A DNA stretch of 64,000 nucleotides from Lachnospiraceae bacterium (lineage in GTDB: Bacteria > Bacillota > Clostridia > Lachnospirales > Lachnospiraceae), in contig CABIZF010000015.1 in the NCBI GenBank assembly GCA_902363135.1, forward strand, positions 10,172 through 74,171, read 5' to 3'. The notes beneath the pieces were generated by a model that ran no database searches, was not told where the DNA came from, and saw only the letters and a list, made by a program, of their open reading frames with translations. The stretch's first letter is position 1; every line of letters starts with the position of its first letter. The translations under genes and the position numbers were made by a program. Positions 37,257 through 45,715 of the stretch are shown here, one piece after another.

Positions 37257-38486
37257 TTATTTCCTCCATTCATGCGGCAAAATACAAATTCCTTCTCCTA
37301 TATATTCTGCAGTCACCACAAAATCTTTTATTCTTCCATGATACTCTATTGGAACTGTTGCTGTCTTATCAAACAATGCAACATCAAAGTAATAAGCACC
37401 TCCAAGGACCCTTATTCCGTCCTGATAATTTAAGCGATAACAATTCCTTCCATATTTCCAAGGGATTTTTTCATGGTCTAGTAGGGTATTCACACCGCAG
37501 ATATACTCATCATCTACGCGCTTCAAAGCAACCCCCAATACAGGTGTTTCCACATTCTCGTCGTACACATCATAATACACTTCTACTGTTAACGGTCTAT
37601 TCCATTCTATTTCAGAAACGGATTTTCCCTGACTGTTTAGCAATCTGATTCCGGCAATTTCTGCAATTGTCGCTTTTGATCCTTTTGAAAATTCTTTTAT
37701 TCCTTCAATTTGAGTTCCAATCGGTTCCCCTGTCTGAACAACATCATTATCCAATGTTTTTAAATAATCCATGTACATATCACATACACGGTTTGTATCA
37801 CCAAACGTCTGTACTTTTCCGTCGCGTAGCCATAATGCCTTTGTACACAAGCGTCGAATTGCATTAATATCGTGAGAAACAAACAGTACAGTTACTCCAC
37901 TATCCATCATAGCTTTCATTTTATCCATACATTTCATCTGAAAGCGAAGATCACCAACACTTAATGCTTCATCTACAATCAAAATATCCGGATCAACATT
38001 TATAGCTACAGCAAACGCCAAACGCGCAAACATACCAGAAGAATATATTTTCACCGGTTGATTTATAAAATCGCCTATATCAGCAAAATCTATAATTCCC
38101 TGCAATTTTTCCTGCATTTCCTCATGCGAGAACCCCATCATTGTTCCATTTAAAAAAATATTTTTAATTCCAGTAAACTCTGGATTAAACCCAGTTCCCA
38201 ATTCCAGTAATGCCGCAATTTTTCCATTGATTTCAATGTTTCCACTGGTTGGAGTCAATACCCCGGTAACAATTTTTAATAACGTTGACTTCCCGGCTCC
38301 ATTTGTTCCAACTATTCCTACCACTTCACCCCTGTTGATTTCAATATTAACGTCATTTAATACGCTCTTTTCTTTGCTATAGTCTTTATGCGAAAAATCA
38401 AAGGCCTCCTTCACACGATCAAAAGGCTTATCATATAATTTATATGTCTTTGTAAGATTATTGATTTTTATCACAGTGTCTTTCAT
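37257..38486 (-). CDS. wzt: Polysaccharide ABC exporter ATP-binding protein with C-terminal substrate domain (Wzt-like)
   Basis: 409 residues. The nucleotide-binding domain (about 1-245) has Walker A GTNGAGKST (about 59-67), signature YSSGMFARLAFA and Walker B ILIVDEALSVGD. The C-terminal domain of about 155 residues (about 250-409; VYYDVYDENVETPVLGVALKR, IRVLGGAYYFDVALFD) is the beta-sandwich that in E. coli O8/O9a Wzt binds the modified non-reducing end of the glycan. Its presence suggests that only capped chains are exported, consistent with the methyltransferase gene that follows. Pairs with the permease at 38517-39302. Confidence 0.93.
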   Translation of the reverse strand: MKDTVIKINNLTKTYKLYDKPFDRVKEAFDFSHKDYSKEKSVLNDVNIEINRGEVVGIVGTNGAGKSTLLKIVTGVLTPTSGNIEINGKIAALLELGTGFNPEFTGIKNIFLNGTMMGFSHEEMQEKLQGIIDFADIGDFINQPVKIYSSGMFARLAFAVAINVDPDILIVDEALSVGDLRFQMKCMDKMKAMMDSGVTVLFVSHDINAIRRLCTKALWLRDGKVQTFGDTNRVCDMYMDYLKTLDNDVVQTGEPIGTQIEGIKEFSKGSKATIAEIAGIRLLNSQGKSVSEIEWNRPLTVEVYYDVYDENVETPVLGVALKRVDDEYICGVNTLLDHEKIPWKYGRNCYRLNYQDGIRVLGGAYYFDVALFDKTATVPIEYHGRIKDFVVTAEYIGEGICILPHEWRK

Positions 38487-38516
38487 AAAATCTCCTTTAA
38501 CTCCATCGGCAAAGTA

Positions 38517-39302
38517 TTAAAGTACATCAGCAAATTGCGGACGCATTTTATTAAATACCTTTGAACTAAAATATAGCATAACAATTATCAAAATCCAAAA
38601 ATACATCGACAGTATAGGTTTCTGAAAAAACCATATTTGATTAATAAAGCTATCCCTATATCCTTCTATTATGTAAAAAAATGGATTTAATTTCACAACC
38701 CACTGAAATTGTACTGGGACAATACTATATGACCAAATAATCGGTGTTGCCCACATAACCATATCCAGCACAATATTTACAATTTGGCCTAAGTCTCTGA
38801 AAAATAAAATAATAGATGACGTAAACTTTCCTATTGCATATATTAGCAGAATTGCACAAACCAAATAATAAATAACTTGTAATACATACATTGATAATGG
38901 TTCTTTATTTACAAACGCAATCAAAAAAAGTAGCACAATAAATACTAAATGTACAAAAAAAGCAGACAAGATTTTGATAACCGGAAGTAATCGAACGTCA
39001 AATACAACTTTTTTGACCAAATAACTATATTCTATCAAAACATTTGTCACCGCTCGAATTCCATCTGAGAGGAAAAACCATGGTATCATTCCTGCTGCAA
39101 ACCAGAAAATGTACGAAACCCCTGCCACAGGAGACGTTGATTTTAATCCATATTGAAATACGCAGGCATAAATTAAAATTGTAGTTGCCGGTTGAACAAA
39201 TGCCCAAAATGTTCCAAACAAAGAACCGGCATATTTCGTTGCAAAATCATTTACCGCTAAACTCCAGACAATTTCTTTGTTATTCTTTAATATTTTAAAC
39301 AT
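38517..39302 (-). CDS. wzm: Polysaccharide ABC exporter permease (Wzm-like)
   Basis: 261 residues, ABC-2 type, six membrane segments. YAGSLFGTFWAFVQPATTIL (about 24-43) and LNPFFYIIEGYRDSFINQIW near the end are characteristic of Wzm/TagG-type exporters. With Wzt it moves a lipid-linked polysaccharide across the membrane. Start ATG 39302 has only a weak ribosome binding site and lies next to the GT gene stop at 39304. The AT-rich part of the locus begins around this gene. Confidence 0.92.
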   Translation of the reverse strand: MFKILKNNKEIVWSLAVNDFATKYAGSLFGTFWAFVQPATTILIYACVFQYGLKSTSPVAGVSYIFWFAAGMIPWFFLSDGIRAVTNVLIEYSYLVKKVVFDVRLLPVIKILSAFFVHLVFIVLLFLIAFVNKEPLSMYVLQVIYYLVCAILLIYAIGKFTSSIILFFRDLGQIVNIVLDMVMWATPIIWSYSIVPVQFQWVVKLNPFFYIIEGYRDSFINQIWFFQKPILSMYFWILIIVMLYFSSKVFNKMRPQFADVL

Positions 39303-39303
39303 T

Positions 39304-40206
39304 CTATTTCTTAATCCTTTCCTTAGTCTCTCTTTCTATATATTTTAGGTACACCTCACACGCCTCCGCCGTCCGCTCCATCACAAACCGAAGCTTTTCC
39401 TTTTCTTTTCGGTAGCTCACTTCCGTCGCCTTTCCGCTTTCATGCCAGACCTTCATCGTCGGAACGTAGTGAATATGATAGCCTTTTTGACGGCAGCGGT
39501 TTGCCAGAATATATTCTTCATAGTAAAAATGTGTCTCAGGTGTAAATGCCAGCTGCTCGCTTTTTACGAAATCAGGCGTAAAGATCAGGCAGGCTCCAAA
39601 TGGGACGATGTCCTTTTGTGCGGATGCATACGCTGCATCGTCTCTTCGCTTCGCTGTAGCTGCCTTTTGTAAGCGGCAAAAGTTCCAGTAGAGCAACGGG
39701 TAAAGCAGCTGATAGTGCTTCAGTGCCCGATGATTCATCCGAATCGTATGCTCGGCCTCTTCGCGTGTACGCAACCGGGTATCCATCGGATTCTGATGTT
39801 CGCCAGTGCTTTTACGGATGATGTCGATCCCTATGATGTGGCATGGATCTTTCTTCCAGCTCTGAACCATTTGCTGTAAAAAGTCCTTCTGTGTAAATTC
39901 GATATCGTTATTCAATACCAAGATAAACGCTGCTCCAAGCTGCTCGCGCGCGTATCGATATCCCTGATTGTTCGCGTAGGAAAATCCTCCGTTTTCATGA
40001 ATCATAAGCACCGTTATATTCGGAATGCCCTGATATGTCGCTTTCAGCTTCGCCCGATCTGCCTCTGGCTTCTGGATTTCGTTATCCACAATTATGATTT
40101 GTACCGATTCCTGATGATCCATCCGCAAAACAGACCGAACACATTGGTTCGTCACATCCTGTGATCCGTAATGCAGAATTACAAATGCTGTCGTCTCCAC
40201 GCTCAT
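39304..40206 (-). CDS. Glycosyltransferase family 2, rhamnosyltransferase-like
   Basis: 300 residues. TAFVILHYGSQDVTNQCVRS (about 5-24), IIIVDNEIQ and FILVLNNDIEFTQKDFL (about 97-113, metal motif NND) match the GT2 group that includes rhamnosyltransferases of RgpB/WbbL type. FVMERTAEACEVYLKYIER ends the protein. The start is at ATG 40206, which overlaps the stop of the upstream GT gene as ATGA, a sign of translational coupling; a longer frame to 40311 would overlap that gene by about 110 bp without a ribosome binding site. The rhamnose assignment is by resemblance only. Confidence 0.85.
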   Translation of the reverse strand: MSVETTAFVILHYGSQDVTNQCVRSVLRMDHQESVQIIIVDNEIQKPEADRAKLKATYQGIPNITVLMIHENGGFSYANNQGYRYAREQLGAAFILVLNNDIEFTQKDFLQQMVQSWKKDPCHIIGIDIIRKSTGEHQNPMDTRLRTREEAEHTIRMNHRALKHYQLLYPLLYWNFCRLQKAATAKRRDDAAYASAQKDIVPFGACLIFTPDFVKSEQLAFTPETHFYYEEYILANRCRQKGYHIHYVPTMKVWHESGKATEVSYRKEKEKLRFVMERTAEACEVYLKYIERETKERIKK

Positions 40207-41243
40207 TTTCCTATCCATCTTGATACCGGATAGAGGAACCCGGTTCTCACTAAGTTTTTCAAAATCCATACCGCTGCTTTCTGGGAAAATGGTACATCCA
40301 TTTTTGTCCATAAGCGTGTCAGTGGATTTTTATAATATGCCGGAAAATTTTCTCGTAAGATGCGGGTAATATAATTACACAATTCATGCATCCGTTCCTG
40401 CGAAGCCCCCCTCCCAAGCTGAAAATAACAGGTGGCAAGGATACGCAGAACGAACAGCTCGTAATATTCCGGGCTGTTTTGCACACCGATTTCCTGCACA
40501 CGATGCACTGCCTGCTCCAGCGCACGATACGGTGGCATATAATTCTGCAGACCAGCAAAACGGTGCATTGCTGATGACTCATGCTGCACATAGAAATAGC
40601 CAGCCTCCGGCAATGTTACTATTTTATCACATATGGCACTGAAAAACAAGGAAATCGGCATATCTTCCCCACGCTCACCGGAAAGGAAGCGGATTTGCCA
40701 GCGATCCCATAGCTCTTTTTTGTATAAATGGGAACAGACGGCAGATATCCGAAAGGTCCATTCTTCCCGCTCCAGGCGCCGATAAGTGCCCGGAACCACT
40801 TTTTTCAGACAGGTTCCGTCTTCTTTTACAAACTGAAGGCCACAGATCACAAGCTCCGCCTCGTTTTTCCTGGCACAATCAACCAGACATTGAATATAAT
40901 CCGGTGCCACATAGTCATCTCCGTCCACAAAGGTCAGATACGTCCCCGTCGCCAGATCAATTCCCCGATTCCGCGCTTCGGCTACGCCTGCATTTTTCTG
41001 GTGGATCAGCCGAATTCTTGTATCTTCGCCTGCCAGACGGTCAAGAATAGCACCGCTTTGATCTGTACTGCCGTCATCAATAATCAGCAATTCTAAGTTT
41101 CTGTAAGTCTGTCCAAGTAAAGAGTGAATACATTTTTCGGTATATTTTTCACTGTTGTATACCGGAATGATGACGGAAACCACAGGATATTCTCCATTCG
41201 CTTTTTCTGCTGTTCCCACTTCTTCTTTCTTTAATACCGGCAA
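40203..41243 (-). CDS. Glycosyltransferase family 2 protein
   Basis: 346 residues. VSVIIPVYNSEKYTEKCIHS (about 23-42), LLIIDDGSTDQS and LTFVDGDDYVAPDYI (about 105-119, metal motif GDD), then a helical C-terminal region of about 120 residues. FLSGERGEDMPISLFF carries the ED motif of this subgroup. It begins with TTG at 41243 behind GGAGATGAGAG. The stop forms ATGA with the next gene. Typical of capsule and rhamnan loci. Confidence 0.86.
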   Translation of the reverse strand: MPVLKKEEVGTAEKANGEYPVVSVIIPVYNSEKYTEKCIHSLLGQTYRNLELLIIDDGSTDQSGAILDRLAGEDTRIRLIHQKNAGVAEARNRGIDLATGTYLTFVDGDDYVAPDYIQCLVDCARKNEAELVICGLQFVKEDGTCLKKVVPGTYRRLEREEWTFRISAVCSHLYKKELWDRWQIRFLSGERGEDMPISLFFSAICDKIVTLPEAGYFYVQHESSAMHRFAGLQNYMPPYRALEQAVHRVQEIGVQNSPEYYELFVLRILATCYFQLGRGASQERMHELCNYITRILRENFPAYYKNPLTRLWTKMDVPFSQKAAVWILKNLVRTGFLYPVSRWIGK

Positions 41244-41325
41244 TTTTCTCTCATCTCCTGTTCTTCGGATAAGCCATTGTCTTTATCTCATCGCGATTAT
41301 TCGTCCTCGCGCACAGGATTGTGCG

Positions 41326-42129
41326 TCACATGCTTTTGTTTGACTTTTCGCTGTTCTTGTACAGCAGGCTGATCAGCCTCGCCACCGGTTCCGGCCAGAA
41401 CTTCCGGAACATAAACAGATCTTCCTCCTGCCTTCCATTTACCTCCAGAAGCTCTGAGGTCGTTGAATGCTCATGGATCCGATGGCACATCAACGGCTTT
41501 GCGATGTAAGCGAATTCGCCTTTCTGTCTAGAAATCAATTCCCATGCCTGCCAGTCAATATTGCTCTTCATATTGTTCTGAAATACCGGAAGCGGCACCG
41601 CATTCCTTACGAGTGTCACTGCCGGACAGCAGATCGCATTTCCCATCGAAAGGATTCGTCTTCGTACAAACCGACTCCTCCAAAAGTGACGGACTCGCAA
41701 GGGCAAAAGCATCAGATGCTTCACCTTCATCACAGAACTGCTCTGACTTTTCTGATCGCCTCGCAGCTCCCAATAGTCGGAAAATAAAATAATCGGATCC
41801 TGGCAGATATTTGCCGCCTGTATAATTTTCTCCGTATAGGACGGTTCATACAAATCATCCTGATGTGCCAGCGTCACAAGCCTTGTCTTCGCACTCGCAA
41901 CCGCAAAATTCCAGTCTGCTGCGATCCCTTCCGATACAGGATTCGCAAAGACTGGAATCTGATATTTTTGAGCAAGCGCTGCAATGTACTGATTTGGTGT
42001 CGATGTTGTCAGGCATATCTTTCCCCGCACATTCTGATGCAGCACGGAGCGAATACAGTCCTCCAGATAAGGACTTTCTTTGTATGCACATATGACAAAT
42101 GTATGATCTTCTGCTTTATACTGTTTCAT
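41326..42129 (-). CDS. Glycosyltransferase family 2 protein, paralogue of 30388-31188
   Basis: 267 residues. HTFVICAYKESPYLEDCIRS, CLTTSTPNQYIAALAQKY, LVTLAHQDDLYEPSYT and ICCPAVTLVRNA align with the enzyme at 30388-31188 throughout. It is GC-richer and sits outside the AT-rich block, so the two copies probably have different histories. Start ATG 42129 behind GGAG; it overlaps the DUF2304 gene by 14 bp. Confidence 0.85.
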   Translation of the reverse strand: MKQYKAEDHTFVICAYKESPYLEDCIRSVLHQNVRGKICLTTSTPNQYIAALAQKYQIPVFANPVSEGIAADWNFAVASAKTRLVTLAHQDDLYEPSYTEKIIQAANICQDPIILFSDYWELRGDQKSQSSSVMKVKHLMLLPLRVRHFWRSRFVRRRILSMGNAICCPAVTLVRNAVPLPVFQNNMKSNIDWQAWELISRQKGEFAYIAKPLMCHRIHEHSTTSELLEVNGRQEEDLFMFRKFWPEPVARLISLLYKNSEKSNKSM

Positions 42130-42517
42130 GCTGCTCCAATTCTTCTATTTCTTTTTCCTTCTTTTCATCCGTATCCAGACGTTTCTCTGCCGCATGGGAG
42201 CGAAGCGCAACCTCGGCCGAAAGGACCGTCACCTTTTCTTCCAGCTGGGAAACGATAATCGACAGGGTAAACACCTTTTCCAGCAGCAGAAAGATGATAA
42301 CGAGGAATATCAGATTCGCCGGAGACATAATTCCAAGGCGATCTGTCAGCCAGTATGTGACATGTGGAAATAATCCCAGAATGCAGAGAATTCCCGCAAA
42401 TATCATCCAGAAAATGGCGTCCTCCATTTTCACCTTCAGTTTTCTTATCTTATATAAGATCCAACCTGCTGTCAGCAGCGCCGCAAACAGCAGTAAAAGC
42501 CGTAAGGTTCCTGACAT
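42116..42517 (-). CDS. DUF2304 family membrane protein (GacJ-like)
   Basis: 133 residues with three membrane segments (about 5-20, 32-55, 65-85) and a charged, Glu-rich C-terminal helix (VEEKVTVLSAEVALRSHAAE-like). This is the DUF2304 pattern. In streptococci a DUF2304 protein, GacJ, binds and stimulates the polyprenyl-phosphate GlcNAc transferase GacI. Here it follows the GT2 gene at 42522-43220 by only 4 bp, in the same order, which supports an analogous partnership. Confidence 0.85.
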   Translation of the reverse strand: MSGTLRLLLLFAALLTAGWILYKIRKLKVKMEDAIFWMIFAGILCILGLFPHVTYWLTDRLGIMSPANLIFLVIIFLLLEKVFTLSIIVSQLEEKVTVLSAEVALRSHAAEKRLDTDEKKEKEIEELEQHETV

Positions 42518-42521
42518 CTGA

Positions 42522-43220
42522 TCACTCCTTTACTTTTCTGCGAACCCACTGGAACAAAAAAATGGAAAACAGCATTTTCATCATATACCAGATTGATCCT
42601 TTAAAATCAAGATAGCTGACCCCGGCAATCCGTTCATGCATCTCCACCTGTATTTCGCGTATCTTTACATTACAGTTCAGGAGATATGCCAGCGTGTCCG
42701 GCTCCGGGCTGTAGTGCATATCATAGCCAAAGCGCTTGATCATCTTTTTATTGAACAGGCGCATTCCGGATGTCACATCTCCGATGTAGTGTCCGCCTGT
42801 CGTCATCCAGATCGCCACTGTTATGATCTGACTGCCGATCATTCTGGCGTTGACCGGCTTGCGCTCCGTCTTAAAACGAGAGCCGATGACAATATCGCAG
42901 TCCGTACAGGCCATCTCCTCTATCATCTCTTCGATATACTTTGGATCATGCTGACCATCCCCGTCAAGCTGCAGCACATAATCATATCCGTGATAATTTG
43001 CATACCGCATACCGCTCTTAATCGCTCCGGCAAGCCCGGTATTGACCGGAAGATCCAGCATGTTATATTTACGACGTGCACAGACTTTCCGAGTGTCGTC
43101 TGTAGATCCATCATTTATAATCACATAATCGTACTGCGGATAATTCCGAATCAGATTATCTACAACACGCTCGATATTTTCCGCCTCATTGTACGCCGGA
43201 ATCATGACAAGTAATTTCAA
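42522..43220 (-). CDS. Glycosyltransferase family 2, dolichyl-phosphate-mannose-synthase-like (GacI-like)
   Basis: 232 residues. LLVMIPAYNEAENIERVVDN (about 3-22), VIINDGSTDDT and LQLDGDGQHDPKYIEEM (about 85-101, metal motif DGD) identify a DPM1/DPMS-type enzyme that transfers a sugar to polyprenyl phosphate. HYIGDVTSGMRLFNKKMI is the conserved substrate region. It lacks C-terminal membrane segments; the adjacent DUF2304 protein could provide the membrane anchor. It starts with TTG at 43220 behind a perfect AGGAGG, and may be the first gene of the polysaccharide operon. Confidence 0.87.
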   Translation of the reverse strand: MKLLVMIPAYNEAENIERVVDNLIRNYPQYDYVIINDGSTDDTRKVCARRKYNMLDLPVNTGLAGAIKSGMRYANYHGYDYVLQLDGDGQHDPKYIEEMIEEMACTDCDIVIGSRFKTERKPVNARMIGSQIITVAIWMTTGGHYIGDVTSGMRLFNKKMIKRFGYDMHYSPEPDTLAYLLNCNVKIREIQVEMHERIAGVSYLDFKGSIWYMMKMLFSIFLFQWVRRKVKE

Positions 43221-43294
43221 GCTTACCTCCTATGTATCCCTGATACCTTTTCTCTTTCCCGAGCATTATAATATATATAGAGAGTAAAAGCAAG

Positions 43295-43366
43295 TCAAGG
43301 ATACTCCCGTGTCTTTTTATCATAATTAATTCCGACCAGCAATATATTGCCGCGGTATTCCTCTAA
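43295..43366 (-). pseudogene. C-terminal remnant of an AAA-ATPase/PD-(D/E)XK nuclease-like protein
   Basis: 24 codons read LEEYRGNILLVGINYDKK followed by five residues and TGA. This closely resembles the C-terminal end of the DUF1703-type AAA-ATPase/PD-(D/E)XK nuclease proteins that are abundant in gut Clostridia and Bacteroidetes. The preceding sequence is in other frames, so only the tail survives. Confidence 0.5.
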
Positions 43367-43399
43367 GCTTCTGCAATATTGTCCTCACCTCGTTATTCG

Positions 43400-43585
43400 G
43401 AATGAATATACAACGTTTTTATGCGTCATATCATTCGTAAAACTCTCGGTATTTCACGTCGGAAACGACACATTCTTCAGTTTTTTCCCGATATAGCAAA
43501 CCAGCATACGCTCCGGCTCATATCCCGGAACAAAGAAGATTCTTTACTATTTCGTTGATTTTCTCTTCAAAGCATTCGTTCGTCA
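43400..43585 (-). pseudogene. Decayed ORF of unknown origin
   Basis: Starting at ATG 43585 a coherent reading MTNECFEEKINEIVKNLL continues after a frame change as GYEPERMLVCYIGKKLKNVS, passes one stop, then NTESFTNDMTHKNVVYSF. Coherent protein-like text across a frameshift and a stop suggests a recently inactivated gene of perhaps 60-80 codons. I do not recognise it. Confidence 0.4.
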
Positions 43586-43632
43586 TAATTACGTTCACCC
43601 TGATATATTTTCCTTATTATATGATGTCCGGC

Positions 43633-44595
43633 TCACTGTTCTCGGATGTCAACATCCCCCGTGCCAACTCGCTCTCCCATCTTCACCTTTGCCTCGATCC
43701 CTTCGCGTGTATGCTCGACAAACCGCATTTCCGGCAGAACAGTTCCTTTCCGGGTCAGGACGATGATCGTGGAACCTCCGAAAGCGAAGTTGCCTTTTTC
43801 TTCGCCGCGATGAACAATCTTCTGTCCCCGGGTGCGGTTCTCGATCTTACCGACAAGCAGTGCACCGACCTCCATCATGAGCAGCGTGTCAAATCTCTCC
43901 GTCTTTAACAGGCAGTATTCCCGTGTGTTTTCTTTGTAAATCGGATAATGGTCGTTTGCAATCGGATTTACTGTATGAAAAATACCCGGGATACGGACAT
44001 TCCGGGATTTTTTTGCATCCACCGGGTAAATATAACGATGATAGTCATCCACGCAGAGTCGATATATCCAGAGCATACCACCCTCAAAGCGCTGTGCCAG
44101 CAATGTATCATCCAGAAGTTGCGGCAATGTATACTGTGTATGCTTGATGCAAAACGTACCTTCTTGTGTAATCGGATAGACCGACAGCCGCGCATCGCAC
44201 GGACTGATAAAAGCCTCCGGTGACACATCCACCGGTCGGGCCTCCGGACGTAAACGGCGGGTGAAAAAATCATTATAGGAGGTAAAATGCCGCTTTTCGC
44301 ACATGGTAAGATCAATCTGATTCGCACGGACAAAGGGGGCTACCGCAAATGCGGAAAGGCGCGTATTCAACAGCCGACCGCCCAGATCTGAGAACCATGG
44401 GCTTACCAGCGGGCGAAGCAGACATCGTCCTAACGCATGATCATAAAGCGCCGAAAGCACCCTCTCCTGTGCGGAAGCGGGTGCATTTCGGGTTCGTCGC
44501 TCTTCATTTTTATCATTCTTACCGCGTTTGGTAACGCGATTCTTATTCGAAATATGGATTCCTGTATAGTCAGCTTTTATTTTTCCACTTTCCAT
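43633..44595 (-). CDS. psd: Phosphatidylserine decarboxylase
   Basis: 320 residues, type of the longer (PSD-II) Firmicutes enzyme. The auto-cleavage motif is GGST in NFAFGGSTIIVLTRKG (about residues 274-289), where Ser becomes the pyruvoyl group. The conserved active-site segments FNDFFTRRLRPEARP-like (YNDFFTRRLRPEARPVDV) and YRLCVDDYHRYIYPVD are present. It converts phosphatidylserine to phosphatidylethanolamine. A short basic N-terminal extension (about 50 residues) is present. Start ATG 44595 behind GAGGAG. Lies downstream of pssA, with a C-family repeat between them. Confidence 0.94.
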   Translation of the reverse strand: MESGKIKADYTGIHISNKNRVTKRGKNDKNEERRTRNAPASAQERVLSALYDHALGRCLLRPLVSPWFSDLGGRLLNTRLSAFAVAPFVRANQIDLTMCEKRHFTSYNDFFTRRLRPEARPVDVSPEAFISPCDARLSVYPITQEGTFCIKHTQYTLPQLLDDTLLAQRFEGGMLWIYRLCVDDYHRYIYPVDAKKSRNVRIPGIFHTVNPIANDHYPIYKENTREYCLLKTERFDTLLMMEVGALLVGKIENRTRGQKIVHRGEEKGNFAFGGSTIIVLTRKGTVLPEMRFVEHTREGIEAKVKMGERVGTGDVDIREQ

Positions 44596-44672
44596 TTCGT
44601 CATTCTCCTCGCAGAATCATTTTATATGCAATTCTATTATCCTTTTCATATGCCGTTAGATCGCATGATGTT

Positions 44673-44696
44673 GGGGTCAAAAGGTATTTTGACCCC
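44673..44696. other. Perfect 10-bp hairpin beside repeat C2
   Basis: GGGGTCAAAA-GGTA-TTTTGACCCC, one base before the end of repeat C2. The left arm plus its flank recurs at 9881-9907. It has no T tract and is more likely part of the mobile repeat than a terminator. Confidence 0.5.
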
Positions 44697-44697
44697 T

Positions 44698-44861
44698 ATG
44701 ATACACGGATTGCTTCGCATTTCATGCTCTCGCAATCCTAAAACACCTCAAATCCGCTCATTTTTCTACGAAAAATGGCTACTTTTCGGTGTTTTGCGGG
44801 TCAATAAGTCATGCTTTTTCATGCAAGCATGAAACGCATGACCTTTTGACCCTTGTATCAT
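44698..44861 (-). repeat. C-family repeat, copy 2 (inverted, 164 bp)
   Basis: Ends ATGATACACGG ... CCTTGTATCAT, identical to the termini of copy C1 in the opposite orientation, with a partly different interior (AACACCTCAAATCCGCTC region). It stops 4 bp short of the pssA stop codon. Confidence 0.65.
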
Positions 44862-44865
44862 CACA

Positions 44866-45546
44866 TTACTTCTTTCTCATAATCGTATTCCACACATGCT
44901 TCCAGCTCCACTGCACGTAGCCTCTCCAGCGGAAATACAGCAGTATGTACACAACTGCAGCTGCCACAATCGCGATCAGCAGTGCGATCTCTTTGTTGTT
45001 CGGCTTGCGGAAACGGAAGCGGATAATGAACAGCAGACCAGTTACAAGCATGATGACATGCAATACCATGAGAAAATGCTGTGCATACAGAGAGGATGTC
45101 ACATATGCCGGCGGCAGAATCACCGCAATCGATGTGATCGGAAGCCCCTGATAATATTTGCGATTCTCGTCGGTCTCCTGCTGACGACGCTCCTCAAGCA
45201 CATTGAAATAAGCCAGACGGATCAATCCGGCGAGGCAATAAAATATAAGAATGATCATCCCCGGCACGTCACGCATACCGGTAAAGTAGCAAAGAATCAC
45301 CGGAAATACTCCAAAACAGATCACATCACACAGGGAATCAATCTGAATCCCGAAACGCTTTTGATCTTCCGTCCGATCTTTTTTTGTTCTGGCTACCTTC
45401 CCGTCAAAGGTATCCAGCAATCCGGACAGTGCCAGGCATGTGATCGCCAGATGCAGATGCCCGGAAAACGCAAAGAACATACCTGTAATCGAAGCCGCAA
45501 GGCTCAGATATGTCAATATCACTGTGTAATCGTAAAATCCCAACAT
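44866..45546 (-). CDS. pssA: CDP-diacylglycerol--serine O-phosphatidyltransferase
   Basis: 226 residues with about seven membrane segments. The CDP-alcohol phosphatidyltransferase signature D-x2-D-G-x2-A-R-x8-G-x3-D-x3-D is present: the first part as LSGLLDTFDGKVAR, the second as FGIQIDSLCDVICFGV. It makes phosphatidylserine from CDP-diacylglycerol and serine, feeding the decarboxylase encoded just downstream. The start is ATG 45546, behind GGGGAG with good spacing; a frame open to 45600 lacks a site. Confidence 0.92.
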   Translation of the reverse strand: MLGFYDYTVILTYLSLAASITGMFFAFSGHLHLAITCLALSGLLDTFDGKVARTKKDRTEDQKRFGIQIDSLCDVICFGVFPVILCYFTGMRDVPGMIILIFYCLAGLIRLAYFNVLEERRQQETDENRKYYQGLPITSIAVILPPAYVTSSLYAQHFLMVLHVIMLVTGLLFIIRFRFRKPNNKEIALLIAIVAAAVVYILLYFRWRGYVQWSWKHVWNTIMRKK

Positions 45547-45715
45547 ATTCTTCTCTCCCCTTTTTCCTGTCCGCATCCGGTCTTCGTCGCCTTCATGCAA
45601 ACGCTTTGTGTTTCTCCTTCGCCGTCTTACCGGCGCATTCTTCTGTAGATCATTTTTGCTACAGAATATTTGCTTTTAATAATGCAGTTCTGTTATATTT
45701 GCTCTGACGTTATGT

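Larger units (their letters stand above)
43221..43632. other. Intergenic region with decayed coding remnants
   Basis: This 412-bp gap has no intact gene, but the minus strand shows pieces of protein-coding sequence interrupted by stops and frameshifts, listed as two pseudogene fragments. An AT-rich stretch at about 43265-43285 may contain the promoter of the polysaccharide operon. Confidence 0.5.
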
